Counted from the stretch's first letter, positions 35,606 to 48,790 are shown. The stretch is DNA of 64,000 nucleotides from Kalmusia sp. IMI 367209 (GCA_027946365.1 JAPEUQ010000011.1:1466640-1530639), one strand, 5' to 3'. The notes: generated by a model not told the origin, from the sequence alone. Program-made: numbers and translations.

Positions 35606-36045
35606 GGATGTGGCAGTAGTAGTGTGATGTGAGATCTAACCGGAAGTTGTGTGGGTTTGGTAGTGACATAACGGTGGAGCTTCGTAGCGGCTTTATATGC
35701 GCAATTGCTCCCTATGTCGGGGCTGACGTAACTTTGTGTCCTAGTGCAGAGACGGTGAATATGAAAGGTAAGAGGTTTGGCGGTTACCTGAGGTTAGGTA
35801 ATCGCTCTCCATTAACGTAGTATTATATAGGGTTATCACTTACGTAGTGGTTCCGTGAGGTAGTATTACATAGGGTTCCTGTAATAAGGACATCGTGAAG
35901 TTGCTATGGTGTTGAGGCATACTGCGCTAGGACCAATAGGGTCTATTATGCCAAGAAGGCTAAGTAAGTAAGCTATATAAAACCTACGCTACGCGTATAC
36001 TTTAGAAAAGTTAAATATTATCTACTTAATATAATTAGAGGGCCG
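35606..36045. other. Transition from gene-bearing to AT-rich DNA
   Basis: No gene seen apart from the kinase-like promoter. Composition falls from balanced to strongly AT-rich between about 35,820 and 36,010. A TAGTATTAYATAGGGTT sequence is present twice (near 35,819 and 35,860). Confidence 0.55.
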
Positions 36046-36295
36046 TACTAGTTTCCTTAAAATAGTATTAATTATCTTTTTAAAATCTTTTAAATCCTTT
36101 TATATTTAATATTAATATAGACTTTATTAATAATTACTTTAATCTAGCGACTAAATCTAGTCTATATAGCTATCTACTACGTAATAGCTTAAGCTTCTCT
36201 TACTTATATATTATAAATAAAATAATATACTATAAGCTCTATATCTAAAAAAAAAAGTTTACTTATTTTATATATAGTAATTTAGATCTCTATTA
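36046..36295 (+). repeat. Left inverted-repeat arm, heavily mutated
   Basis: Pairs with 38,811-39,060 in inverse orientation. It carries T at most positions where the other arm has C. Confidence 0.7.
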
Positions 36296-38171
36296 TCTTA
36301 TTACTATTCTTTATACTATATACTTAAGTTAATCTTACTCGGTAGTATTCTAGTATTCTAGTATCCTCCCTTTTAGGGTAACGCTAGATAACGCTGGCGT
36401 GGGACGTACCGCGCCCGTATGAGGTAAATAATCAAATTCGGTTGAGATATATAGTCTTAGCTTAGCGAGGTCTATTTCATTACTATATATATATTAGATT
36501 ACGTATGGCGTGTATTCTAGTTGGACGCTATTATTATATAATTAAGTTTTACTTTCGTTCCTTACTTATTATAAGATATTATTAATATACGCGTTTCGTG
36601 TTATTATTTATCACGGTCGCGATAGATATATATTACCTAGGTAATCTATTATCGTACCGCGTCGTATTATTAGGTATAAAGCCATGTTATATATCCTAAA
36701 ATATTTTTTATTAATTATATCTTACGCTCGTCGCTTTTATAATAACTATTATTCTTATAATTCTATCTACTTTATAGAATACGCCTACTGGCGTATATAT
36801 TAAAGCTATTATTCTAGGTATTAATATTCTTATTACTCTTTTTATTAGAAATAGTTTTTAGTTATAATGAGGGATATTATTATTACTATTTTAGCTATAT
36901 CCCTTACGATTTTACTCGCGCTATTTACGATATTATAAAAGAGTATTAATTTTAGAAATATTAACTTTATATATTATTAGACTCTTATTCTTACTTTAAT
37001 TATATAATGGGTATATATAATATATACTTTATACTTTTTAATAATAAGCTCTACCTTATCGACATCCGCCTTAGCGATTCTATATAATATTATAATAATA
37101 ATATATAATTTAAGATCCTTTTATTATATAATTATTTCGTCTAGATTATTACCCTTTATTATAATAGAAAACTAGAGAAATTACTTTAGCTAAAAATCTA
37201 AAGACTCTTTATTAGAGACTCCTTTTAGTATTATAATTTATATTTAGATTTTAGTATTTTGAGAGATATCTTTATATAGCTTCTTATATTCTATATCCGT
37301 TAATTAGTCTAATTCTAGACTAGATTAAAGATTATAATCTAATCTTTTAATCTATTATAAAGAAGGAGAGAAAAGAATATATATTTAAATAAGACGTTTT
37401 ATAGGAAGACGTCTTAGTTAGATACGGAACCGCGCGTTTTTAATTATTAAATAGATATATAACGCCGTATTCATTTTTAGGGACTAAGTAATATAGAGGC
37501 TCCTAATTTAAATAGGAAAAAGAATGGCTTTATTTAATTTATTATTATTTATATAGGTTATTTTTCTTTTAAGTAGGATCGCTATAGTTTATCTAGGGTA
37601 GATATAATATACCTTAATAATTCGTTATCTAGTAGTATTAGAATTAATTAAAAGACTAAGAGGTCTAAGATATCCTTATTTATATTATCCTAGGGTTCTA
37701 ATATTTCTAAGGCTAAGACTATTATCCTTCCTTAGAATTAACGTTTTAAAATTTTAGCTATTAAGGTTAGAAATTTAATTATACGTTTATACTAGAGGAT
37801 TATTACATTAAGTAGAAATTAATAAAGATTAAATTTAATTATATATATATTACTAAGCATCGAAAGATTGTACGTAGTTTTAAAAGATAGTAAACTAAAA
37901 AGATAGCAGCAGTTCCTCCTACTTATTAATATAAAAGGCGTGTTAAAGGTAATAATAATAAAGGTGTTACGCTTCCGCCAAGCTAATTAGATTATTAAGT
38001 AAGGCTTGGCGCACGCTCTAATCGAAAGTTATTCAACTTAAATAAAGAGAAAGGACACGGTATATATACCGTCCGTTAAGGATAGGCCTATTATAGTAGT
38101 AGCTATATTAAGTTGCAGTCCTCCCTTCGTCAATAAATTATCGTAAATAGCAATCTCTCTACCTTACTAAA

Positions 38172-38823
38172 ATGTTCTCCTTCTTCTCCACCAGGCCAGG
38201 TACGCCGCGCGAGCTATGTAATCTTATATTAACAACTACCATTTATATATTATCTAGCTTCTACTTTACCTATAAAAAATATATATGTTAAAATTAACTT
38301 ACCGCCCAACTATCTACTACTGCCAGTCCTGCTGTCTTTCCTACGGATGATAACGTGTACGTTAAAGCCCTTATAGATTCCGTATAATACGCACATAGAG
38401 TCTGGTTAGAAATAGCTATATTATATAAAGACTATAGGATTATCCGCCTAGTCCGCGAAATGATTAAAAGGCAGTATAAAGGAGGGTAGTAGAAGACCCT
38501 ATACTTAAATATAGAGTAGGCGCTCAAGGTGTATAAGCTAGGGTAGATGGTAATAGTAAACCTAAAGAACGTAAACGTAATTACCCCTAATAGATACGTA
38601 GCGCCGCTATAGAGATAGGAGCTTTAGGGTATTATACGCCAGGTGAGTGCTAAAGGTGCCGTTCTAGTAATGGGAAATAATGACTAGGAGTTCATCTATA
38701 AGTTATTAGGTGATGAGAGCGTCACCTAGATATATGAGATCCTCCTTAGCGCAGCGAGGTTGGACTAGGCGCGCTACTCAAATGGCGACGGCGATAAGGC
38801 GGTGGACATCTAGGTTACTATAT
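38172..38823 (+). pseudogene. Decayed gene inside the inverted-repeat element
   Basis: An ATG at 38,172 opens MFSFFSTRPGTPREL. A probable intron (from about 38,218 to about 38,305) follows, then a frame that stays protein-like to about 38,820: FPTDDNVYVKALIDSV, later KGAVLVMGNND and EFIYKLLGDESVT. The frame is broken only by TAG codons, at least nine, at places where Gln or Trp would fit. That is the expected RIP pattern of CAG or TGG to TAG. I do not recognise the protein. Its position between the inverted repeats suggests cargo or a protein of the element, about 190 codons visible. Confidence 0.55.
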
Positions 38824-39060
38824 ATAGAATAAGTAAACTTTTTTTTTAGGCGTAGAGCTTATAGTAGTTTTATATATTTTTGGGTTGCGAAGGCGCTTAA
38901 GTAAGCGAAGCTTAAGCTATTATAAGGTTGAGTAGCTATATAGACTAGATTTAGTCACTAGGTTAGAGTGACTATTAATAAAGTCTACGCCAACATCAAA
39001 TGTAAAAGGATTCAGAAGATTTTAAAAAAGGTGACCAACACTGTTCCAAGGGAACTAGTG
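38811..39060 (-). repeat. Right inverted-repeat arm, little mutated
   Basis: Reverse complement of the left arm with many C and G retained, ending GGGAACTAGTG at 39,060. Confidence 0.7.
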
Positions 39061-39538
39061 TAAATTTAATTATATTTATCATTATTATCTATTTAGCTTA
39101 TAAAGTACTCTATATTATTTATATTAATATTAAGTATCTCCATTCTATTAATTTCCGTGAATAGTAGTTTAGTAACTTTATGGAAAATATAATTTTATTA
39201 AATTAATTAATATCTACTCTATTATATAGTTGTGGGTTCATATTACTAAGATATATATATAACTTTAACCAGTCTTTTTATATACATTTTTCTAACGTAT
39301 TTATCCGTTATACTAAATACTTTCTAGTATCCTAGTATCTATTTATAGTATTTAAATATATCTCTATCTATTAAAGGAACGTCGTCTATAATAATATATT
39401 TATAGTTATTTATAATAAGTTTTACGTTTCACTACCCATTTATATATATATAGGGTTAATAACCTTTATTTATATTATTTTAAATAGCCTCATTTCTTTA
39501 AAAAGATAAAGTATTATTAGCTAATATAGAGGAATAAG
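39061..39538. other. Unassigned AT-rich sequence
   Basis: No gene. A stretch at about 39,484-39,500 (AGCCTCATTTCTTTAA) repeats the outer end of the copia LTR, so a fragment of another LTR may lie here. Confidence 0.4.
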
Positions 39539-39735
39539 TGAGCTAAAAATCATTATAATTTAGTAAGCGAATTAATTAGATTACTATATAAGAAAAGATT
39601 ATCTACCTAGCTAGTATATATATAAGAGCTTAAAATAAAATATTTTAAGCTCTATATAATACTTTAGAAGCTTAGGGTCATGGGTTTTATAATCTAAAAA
39701 ATGACACTTAGTCTATAATACTTAATAGAGCCTCA
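39539..39735 (-). repeat. Copia 3' LTR
   Basis: 197 bp, matches 46,522-46,718 along its length with transition-type differences. Confidence 0.8.
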
Positions 39736-39747
39736 TTTCTTAATATA

Positions 39748-39752
39748 CCCCC
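39748..39752 (-). other. Polypurine tract of the copia element
   Basis: CTAGGGGGTAT on the minus strand, 12 bases inside the 3' LTR edge. A similar GGGG tract is at 55,745-55,748 in the second copy. Confidence 0.55.
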
Positions 39753-42700
39753 TAGATAAGCTATCATTAGTAGCTTATCTATAAGTAATAAGGCTCTTTT
39801 CCATCTACCGTATAAGTTATTTACGCGAAATAAGGGATTTACTATATATACTTATAATAGATCACGCAGGGTAACCTATAAATACTTACTTACTAATAGC
39901 TCTCTTACCTATTATTTATTTAACTAGCTATAATATACTATTAATATAACTTACCACTTTTACTATCACTCACGTAAAGGTGGTGACGTACTACCCTTAG
40001 TTCTTAAACTTAACTTTACTTTAAGTTTCTCTTACTAGATACCTTATCTATTATTTATAATAATTCTCTATTTTTTTTTAACTTATTTTTACTATTTTAC
40101 TTACTAATTAATAGACTTTTTAGTCTCCTAACTTTACTCCTACTTATCTTCAAATTAGAATATCTAAAGCTAAGAAATATATTAACTATTTTAGAAAGAC
40201 TACTCCACCTTTTAAAGAGACTATTTCTAAGACTTTATATTACTTAACCTATTATACTTTTTAGATCCACCTACTTAAGAGTCTACTTTAAAGCCTAAGT
40301 GATAGATAGGTCCTATATATATAATTAGCTATATTCCCTATATTAGAAGCGTGCTTTAGGTAAATTAGATAGAGTCTATTATAATAATAAGGCTAGTAGA
40401 TCGCTATTATAAATATATATCTAGGTATACCTACGCTTAGCTATAAATTCTAATCTAAGCTATCTAAGTTTTATTAACTAATAGAATATATAGCCTAATA
40501 GGTCTTTACGCTCTAGCTATATAATTTATATAGGCTAAAGTTAAGAAGAAATCTATAAATATTCTAGTAGTCTACTTTTTAAGGTCCTTAATTAACTATA
40601 TATAGGAGTTGACTCCTTAAACCTCTACGTAGTAAACTACGTAAGTATTTAATATAGCTTAATAAGTAGTTACTATTAAGATCTCTACTTAGTCTAGTAT
40701 TTATTAAAGTTTATTAGTTAATCCTATTAATAAGTAGGATACTTAGCTTTAGGCCGCTGAGCTAGTTAGTATATTTAATAATAGAATACTCTTCTAGGTT
40801 TTAAATATTTTTATTTATATTCCCTAACTCCTTTGCTAGAAAAATAAGCTTCAAAAGATACCCATTAATCTTTAGAAAGACTTAATATATATAATTTAGA
40901 ATCTAAGATAGACTAGTAGAAAGATAACTAAATACTTATAGTAAAATAAAGAAATTTAGAACCTAATTATTATACTATAGATGAATGATCTACCTAAATA
41001 TCTAGAGTCTGTCTAAGTATTAGGCGTAGTGGGTTTAATATCTTTAATAATAAAGCTATTAAGATTAAAGCATATCGTTAGGAATTTAAGATTACTTAAA
41101 TCTATATAATACTCTTATCTACTAATTAAGGATAATCTATTTAAAAAATGTCGGCGTATTTATAAACTACTTAATAAAGTTATTAGACTTATTCTTATAA
41201 TAAGTTAGTTAGTTATACTACTTATTCTTATCACTTAGAGATCCTATTCTCTAAGCTACTATAATTTTAAGGTTATTCTTACGTAGATAATTACTTATTT
41301 AGAGCTTTTAATTAAATATTTTACTTTTACTTTTATTCCTTTGCTTAGTAATTAGTATACTTATATCCTATAGATTTAATAGTTCTATAAAGCGTGTAAA
41401 CTACTACTAAGTTAACGATTTTATAAGTCTATCTACTAGTATATTATTAGTTTATAAGTACGCTATTTTGAAAGATCCCTTTATATACTTCTAGTATAGT
41501 CATATATTCTAAATATCTATATAGCGTAGATAAGTGATAATTTATTTATTTTTTTTTTTTTAATAACTAGTCTAATTATTTATTAATTATCATAGAAGAT
41601 TTACTAGAGAGCTCCTAAGTTAAGGGTAAGCTCTTAAAAGAATTACTTTAGCGTTATTACTTTATTTATATACTCTATGCTAGTAGCTCTACTTTAATTA
41701 TTAAAGTAGTAATTATACTCTATTAAGTTATTTTTATAAGATTACGCCTCTAAAGAACATTATAATATAACTATAAAAAGATCTCTTTATCTTAGAATTA
41801 TCTATAAAAGAGATATCTCTATAAATTATTAGATTAGGTTTATTGAAACCGTTATATTAAATTAATTTCTAGCGTTCTATATAAATAAATAATTATTTAA
41901 TCTATAGCTATAAAGTGCTTTAGTCTAGAGTTTATTAAAAGTAGGAGAGCTTAAGACTATAAATATATTATTTAGGCGTAGTATAATTACTATATAAAGT
42001 ACTAATCCTACGTATTCTTAATAAATCTTAATCTCTTATTTTAAAGCTTCTTCCGTATATATTATAAGCTCTTCTAAGGGTAGAGGTATTATAGGGAAGC
42101 TTCTAATATCTTTTAGTTTAAACCTTATTATAATCTTATTAATATATATATTATAGACTAGCGTAATCGTTCTGAGTTCGTAATCTCTAACTATATATAT
42201 ATCTATAAACTACTCTACTGGCCTACGCTCTATATCTTATATTTTAATATAATCTAAATCTATAACTTTAGAGCTTCCTACTCATTTTAGTTATAGAAGA
42301 GTAGTAGTATATTATTATATAGAAAATAACTAGGATACTACGCTTATTATTAAAGAATAAGTATAGTTCTTTCTTTAAGGCACTAAGCCCTATTGCTTTA
42401 AGTAAGTTTAAGAACTCCTTATACTATAGGAGTAGTAAGTCTCTTAATCTATAGAGAGCTCTATTAAGTTTTATATACTTTCTAGCTTTCTTAAATTCAT
42501 CTAGGAGCTTATAAAGGACTAGGTTTTTAACTATAATATATACGTTTAGAAACGCGCCTACTATATTATATTATAAGATTTTAAAGTTAAACTCTACTAC
42601 TATTACTATAGTTATTTAAAAGGAATAAGCTACCAGCATAGCTACGTAGGTTAAATTAAGTAAATCCTTATTTTAAAGATTTCTCCTTACTATAATTTAA

Positions 42701-43789
42701 GCTTTATACTTAAAAAAGTAACTATCTTAATTATTCTTATATATTTATATCTATTTAAGTAGAGTAGACGATTAGTTACTTCTTTATATAGAATTTTTAT
42801 CTATATACCTATTTTCTAAAGCGTTGTAATCTCTTTATAAATAGCTTATTTAAAGAGCTTTCTAAATAAATAAATATTAAGTTTTTTTAAGTAGTTGGCT
42901 CTAGAGGAAGCTCGTCCCTATATAGATAAATAAGAGGTAGTATATTATATAACCTATTAAGTATTACTAATATAACTATAATATTAATAGTTATAAACGT
43001 TTAATACTTATCCTAGGCCTCTACTACTCTAGGTAAAAACGTACTAGTAAAGTCTTATAATTAATCTTCCTTCTAAGATAGATTTATAATTAATACTTAT
43101 ATAAACCTTTTATCTTACCCTCTAATTAATTATTTAGATTTATCTCCTTTATCTACGCTAATAAAGTGGTAGGTATCTATTTACTTAATTATATTTAGAA
43201 GTATCCCCTATAATCATCTACTTAAATAAGATATAAGAGTCTAGATATACTATTATTTTTAATATACTAGATGGTTCTCTACTTCAGCTAGGCTTATAGA
43301 AGCGGCGTTCCTAGGTTAAGAGATAGTAATAGAACTTTTTAAGCTCTAGTAAAAGTAGGTATTATACTTTTAGGATTAGATATTCTAGCTCTACTAGGTT
43401 AGTATATACCCTAGTGGGCGCCTATCTTCCCTATAATCTCTTAATAGATTATATTCTATTATGCCTAGTTCTAGCGTTTATCTAGAGGTTATAAGTCCTA
43501 AGAGCTCTCCCTATCTATATATAAGTTCTCAACTACTTACTAGCTATACTTACAGCTCACGTAGAGTCAGCGCTTAAAACTTCTTAATTAAGTAGCTAGT
43601 TAACTATAATTTCAGTCAGCTTAATTATTTACCCCTAAGTTATTACTTAGTAGTAGATTTAAGTTTAGAATTTACTAGCTCTAATAGTTTAGATTAAAGC
43701 TTAGAAATATTATAAGTTTTTCTAGATTAGTGATTTCTCCTTTATAAAGAATTTTAATAACTTTTACTACTTCTTCTTTAGAAATTTCT

Positions 43790-43960
43790 TAATTAGCCTT
43801 TCCTTTATAGTAAAATATCTTATTAAAAGTTACGTTTTATATTATAATTACCTAATTAAGTATAGAAATCCATATCCTATAGATATTAGAAGCTTAATAG
43901 CCTACTAAATATCTAATATAAGCTCTAGGATTTACTTTAAACTCGTTTATCACGCCTCAG
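43790..43960 (-). pseudogene. Copia integrase remnant
   Basis: The minus strand shows the conserved end of copia integrase: PRAYIRYLVGY, NIYRIW and VTFNKIFYYKGK. At least three stop codons interrupt it. Reverse transcriptase and RNase H should follow toward lower coordinates but are too mutated to name by eye. Confidence 0.75.
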
Positions 43961-46496
43961 CTATACGCTCCCTATTTAAGGGGTAAGCTTAATAGTTATA
44001 GACATAGATCCTACTTAGTCTAGACGTAGATCCGCTATAGTTATCTTATAGTTATAGGCTTATAGTATTAAAAATACTATTAAAACTAGCTATTAAGGAT
44101 TTTATAAGTGATTATAAATATAGATAGTAGAAGGGCTTATTTTATAAAGTTATATTACTATATTTATAATTTTAGGCTAGAGCTTAATAGGAGATTTATA
44201 CTAATTCTCATTTTTATAGCTTTTATAATAATCTCTTATCCTACTTACTCTAACGCTCTGTTTGGCTTATGCGTATATAGTAGTGGCGTAATAATCTTAA
44301 TCCCTTTTAATCTATCTATTCTTTATATCTTAATTATCCTTTTAAGAGAGCGTTATAGTATTATTATCTTATTAAATTATTATAATCTTAAGCTTATACT
44401 TTATTACTATATACTGTGTAAAGCTCTTAATGACTAGTATAATTTTAAAATTATCTTTCCTTAGAGATTATTATTATAGATCTTTCTACTAAAATTTTCT
44501 TTTTTATAATTAGTGCCTATTCTTTACTTAGATATCTAGTGGGCATATTAAAAGATCCTATAAAATTTAATAGAAGGGTCTAGGTAATCTTTCCTTTAGT
44601 CGTTATAAAATTACCTACGTAGTATATATTATTATATAGTACTTATAATATCTATAAGGTATCTTATTTATATATACGTTACGCGTATTATATATAAGAG
44701 CTCGTAGCGTCTTTAAACCTAGGTATCCTAAGCGTTAGTACTAGAGCTCCTTACTATTAGTCCTAGAATTATTTTACTAGAATAGGCGCTTCGTAGTATT
44801 AATCATATTTATAACTAATAGATAGTAGGGATTAGCTTATATTTTAAGAACGTAAGGTTATATTTATAAATTAGCTTAGTAAGTATAATGCTCCTTTCTA
44901 ACGTTCTTAGATATAGTATATTATCTAGACTAAGGTACTAGATTTTAACCTTCTTTAAATGAGCTTCTAAGATAATATTAATATAAAAACCTTTAATAAC
45001 TTTTATATTTATAAGTAATAAATCTTTAGAGTACTTATTTTTCTCTTTATTTAAAACGCCTTTGAGTAGGCGATCTCCTATACCTAAAACTAAAAATATT
45101 TATATTCCTATTTCTACGCTTTTTATAGAGCTTATTTTCTTAAAGAATCTTAAAATAAGTAGCTCTAATTATTAACTAAATAGATAGTAGTATCTCTATT
45201 TAGGATTATACTCTCTAAGAAAGGGTGTGCTCTAAATATTATAGTAGAGTAGACTCTAGACTATATATTTTAAACTATATAAATTCTAAAGGGTCTATTA
45301 GCATCACTACTATACTTCCTAGGTATTTAATAGATAAGCTTATCTTATTAGACTTTATTTAACCTACCTTTATAATCTTTCGTATGAGCTTATTCTATTC
45401 TAGCTAAGCTAAAAATCTAGAATTATTTTATTCTCTATATATTATTTTTATAGGCTAAGCTCCTTTAGGTAAAAGCTAGTTACTATAAGTTAAAGCTAAG
45501 ATAGCTTAGTAGATCCTACTTATACTTCTAGATCCTATAGGGGCAGTTCTTTCCTTAATTATTCTTTTAAGATCTAGTTTATTTTGAATCTAAGCTTTTG
45601 CCTATATAAAGTAGAAACACCCTATAGTCTTTCTACTATTAGAGCGTAGTACGTATTCTTATAAAAGTATTAAAAATACTTTTCTAACTTAATAGAGCTT
45701 AAGAACTATATTTCTTAGTACTATATCTTATAGGATTCGCTAGTTTATTAATTACGTCTAGTTAAGTGAGCTTTAGTACTAGCGTATTTAGAAAGGATTA
45801 TATACTATAAACTCTTCTTTAATATTAGTAATTTTATAAGTCTTTACTTTATTATAAATAAGCTACTAGTCTTTATACTAAGCCTTAGGACTTTATCTAC
45901 TATACTTAGCCTTATTTAGGTAAGCTTAGTACTATACTTATATAAGGTTTTTAGTGTTAGCTTTAGTTGGCGCGAGGTCTTGTTTTAAAGCTTAGATAAG
46001 ATCTTAAAGGATTATCTTTTTTTTACTAACTAGTTTAATTATTATAGATACTAGAAGATTAGGTAATATCGTTATATATACCTAGTTCTATATATTTTAA
46101 ATCTTTAAGGACTGTATTAACTATTCTACTATAAGCCCTCTATATTCTATGAGCTTATGTTATATATTCTAAGCTAGCCTTCTATTACGTTAAGAATCTT
46201 ATTATTAATACCCGCTAAATAATTAAATTACTTTAACTAAGTATTATTAATTGACTTAGCGTCTTTGGCGTTAGGGTCGATTTTTTTCTAGATTCCCTAT
46301 AGATGGCATAGAATTAAAGCTATATAAACTAGTATAGCTAGCTTACCTAATTTATAAGCTAGTATTAACCCACTAGAATTATTAAATTAAATATAGATAT
46401 GCTCGTTTATATAAATTAAGGATTAGATAAAGTGACTAAATCAGTAATTCTAGTGTTAAAAGTATATAGGAGAACTTTCCTATATTCTAAAGCGCC

Positions 46497-46507
46497 GGGC
46501 TCATAAC
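46497..46507 (-). other. Primer binding site, tRNA-iMet half type
   Basis: GTTATGAGCCC on the minus strand, about 15 bases inside the 5' LTR. It is complementary to the anticodon-stem region of initiator tRNA-Met, as in Drosophila copia. Confidence 0.6.
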
Positions 46508-46521
46508 TATAAAGAAATAAA

Positions 46522-46718
46522 TAAGCTAGAAATTACTATAATTTAGTAAGCGAATTGATTAGATACTATATAAAAAAGGTTACCTGCCTAGCTAGTATAT
46601 ATATGAGAGCTTAGAATAAAATATTCTAAGCTTTATATAATGCTTTTAGAAGCTCAGGGGTCACGGGTTTCGTAATTCAAAAAATGACGCTCAGTTCATA
46701 GTACTCAATAGAGCCTCA
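46522..46718 (-). repeat. Copia 5' LTR
   Basis: 197 bp, the better-preserved of the two LTRs, retaining more C and G than the 39.5-kb copy. Confidence 0.8.
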
Positions 46719-47830
46719 TTTCCTTAATAGCTAATCTTTAATTAGATCTAGTTTTAAATTAGCTTTATAATTATAGTGAGGGGATCTCTAGGGCCAGCTA
46801 GGAGGTTGGCCTAAGGTGGAAAAGGGATCTACTAAGTAGAGATGTAAGTATTTTAGTAGAGACCTAAGTTTAAACTATTTCCTTAGATTCTTCTAAAGGG
46901 AGGGTCGTTTTATTAACTTATTTAGTATATTATATAAGTACTAATCCTTTATCTCTTTAGGGATGACTTAGATCCCCTCTAGTTAAGGCTCTATATATTT
47001 CTTTTCTTTATCCTTAAATGTGTCTTTTATATATACCCTAACGTTATTATAATATAGGATATATTCCTTTAGTACCTCTTTTTTAAACGTCTCTATAAAT
47101 ATAATCTTATTTTTTATATTAATAACGTTAGTTTAAAAGTCTTTTTTAATTTTTTATTTAACTGCTTTCAGCATTGCCATATCCCCCCCTATATAAATAG
47201 CCCCTTTCTTATTAAGATACCTCTAGGTAGTAATCTTTACGTAGGTCCACTAGATATTTAGGTAGTACTTCTTAATATTAAATATCTTTAGTAATTTAAT
47301 ATTCCCTTCTTATCCTATTTACTAAGGATATGAAGTGTGGTATACCATCCTTATACTATTTCTAGACGGCGTAGTACTCCTTAAAGCCGAATTTTTTAAC
47401 TCCTTTAATAAATTTATCTAGATCTAGTATATATTTAAGATAGATTAGAAATATAGATTTTACCGCTAGCTAAAAGGACGTATTAGGTCTAACTAGGATT
47501 TCCTTCTACCCCTTATTTAGGTTTCTGTTTTCATCTAGTTCGTGCGGCGTAGACGGCGCTAGTAGTATAGTTTATTAATACTCTTTAGGTATTACCGGCC
47601 ATGAGGAGGTAATAAAGAGAGGAGTTTCTATAATTTAGGTATATTACTAGCTACTATATAGAACCTAAATAGGTGGGCTACTACCTAGAGTAGATTACGC
47701 AGGGTGTATAAATAACATGGCGCCATATATAGTTTAAAAGTAGTCGGTGAGACCCATTAGATTAGGAATATCACATAAATAGGTGTAGTGTCCTATGTTT
47801 ATGTTTAATATGGAAAGAAGGTAATCTATA
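46719..47830. other. Unassigned repeat-like sequence, partly less AT-rich
   Basis: No gene. Patches near 46,780-46,920 and 47,680-47,840 keep more G and C than their surroundings, suggesting a younger or less mutated insertion. I could not identify a family. Confidence 0.4.
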
Positions 47831-48169
47831 GAGTAAAGACGGAGGATACTACCTGAGATATTTAATATTACTATCTTACTACCTTACTATTTTTAGTAAT
47901 TAAAATCCAAAATTTAAAATAGTTATATAATTTCTTAAGGTTTTTATCTTATAGTATTATCTTTATATACTATAAACGTTATAGTTAATAATAGTAGAAA
48001 TATAGATAAAAGATATAAATTTACTAGTAATAATTTATTATATAAAGTTTTACTTTATAGATAAAGTTATTTCTACTCTTATATCTATATACTATAGTTT
48101 TTTTAAACTTTAAGTTTATAGAACTAGTGAAAAATACTTTATAAACTATTATAATTACTATATAAAATA

Positions 48170-48790
48170 GGTTTTTTTAACTAGTTATAAGTAATACTAA
48201 TACTAAAAATCGAAAAATACTATTTATAAAGTCTAATATAAATATATTAATTAAATTAACTACTATAATTAAAAATATAATCTAAACCTATCTTAGTATA
48301 ATTAAAATTATTTAAAATCCTAAATTAGATATTTTAGAAATAATTTATTGAAAACCTACTTTTCTATAACTAGCTATAAGTATTTAAGAAGCGTAGTTAA
48401 TACTTCTGATAGAAAATACTAGCTATACTAATTATTTATAATATTATAATTATAGTAATAACTAAAAGTAGTAAAATTTTATATAACTATAATAATTAAA
48501 TTATAATTACTAAAATTACTTAATTAAGTAATAAGAAATTTTTTTTTTTAAAATATCAATTTTGATAACTAGTCATAAGCGTAGTTAATAACTTTAAGAA
48601 ATGAAAAATACCTACTATAAAATCTAATATAAATAGTATAACTTAACTATTTTATATTACTAACGTAATACTTTAGTATAACCTTAATATAGTTGAAATT
48701 ATTTAGATTATATAATCTACTAACTAGAAAATAATTTTTTAAAAACTAAAATTTTTAACTACCTCTATAAGTAGCTTGGTAGTTGACTTT
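48170..48790 (+). repeat. Degenerate ~195-bp tandem repeats
   Basis: A segment of the form AACTAG(T/C)TATAAG(T/C) followed by GTAGTTAATA and GAAAAATAC recurs near 48,176, 48,368, 48,565 and (weakly) 48,755. Copies near 48,220 and 48,610 also share AAAGTCTAATATAAATA-type sequence. The function is unknown. Confidence 0.45.

Larger units (their letters stand above)
36046..39060. mobile_element. DNA element with long terminal inverted repeats
   Basis: The left end (from 36,046, TACTAGTTTCCTTAAAATAG) and the right end (to 39,060, complement CACTAGTTCCCTTGGAACAG) match as inverted repeats for at least 250 bp. Differences are almost all C in the right arm against T in the left arm. The interior has a strongly mutated left half and a better-preserved right half with a decayed reading frame (38,172-38,823). 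An alternative reading is two inverted copies of a smaller element. No transposase is recognisable. Confidence 0.65.
39539..46718 (-). mobile_element. Ty1/copia LTR retrotransposon, dead, minus strand
   Basis: Two 197-bp LTRs bracket 7.2 kb: 46,522-46,718 (5' LTR for the minus strand) and 39,539-39,735 (3' LTR). On the minus strand each LTR begins TGAGGCTCTATT. The 3' copy ends GCTCA and the 5' copy, through mutation, GCTTA. GTTATGAGCCC next to the 5' LTR fits the initiator tRNA-Met half used by copia elements, and a G5 polypurine tract adjoins the 3' LTR. Decayed integrase sequence (about 43,790-43,960) has the copia order NEFKVNPRAYIRYLVGY, then NIYRIW and VTFNKIFYYKGK. Stops are spread through every frame, so it is non-functional. 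Confidence 0.82.

Noticed and set aside
44108..44437. 109-codon hydrophobic frame in the copia interior
   Set aside because: It lies antisense to the copia coding strand in AT-rich DNA; Ile/Leu/Tyr richness is what random TA-rich sequence yields.
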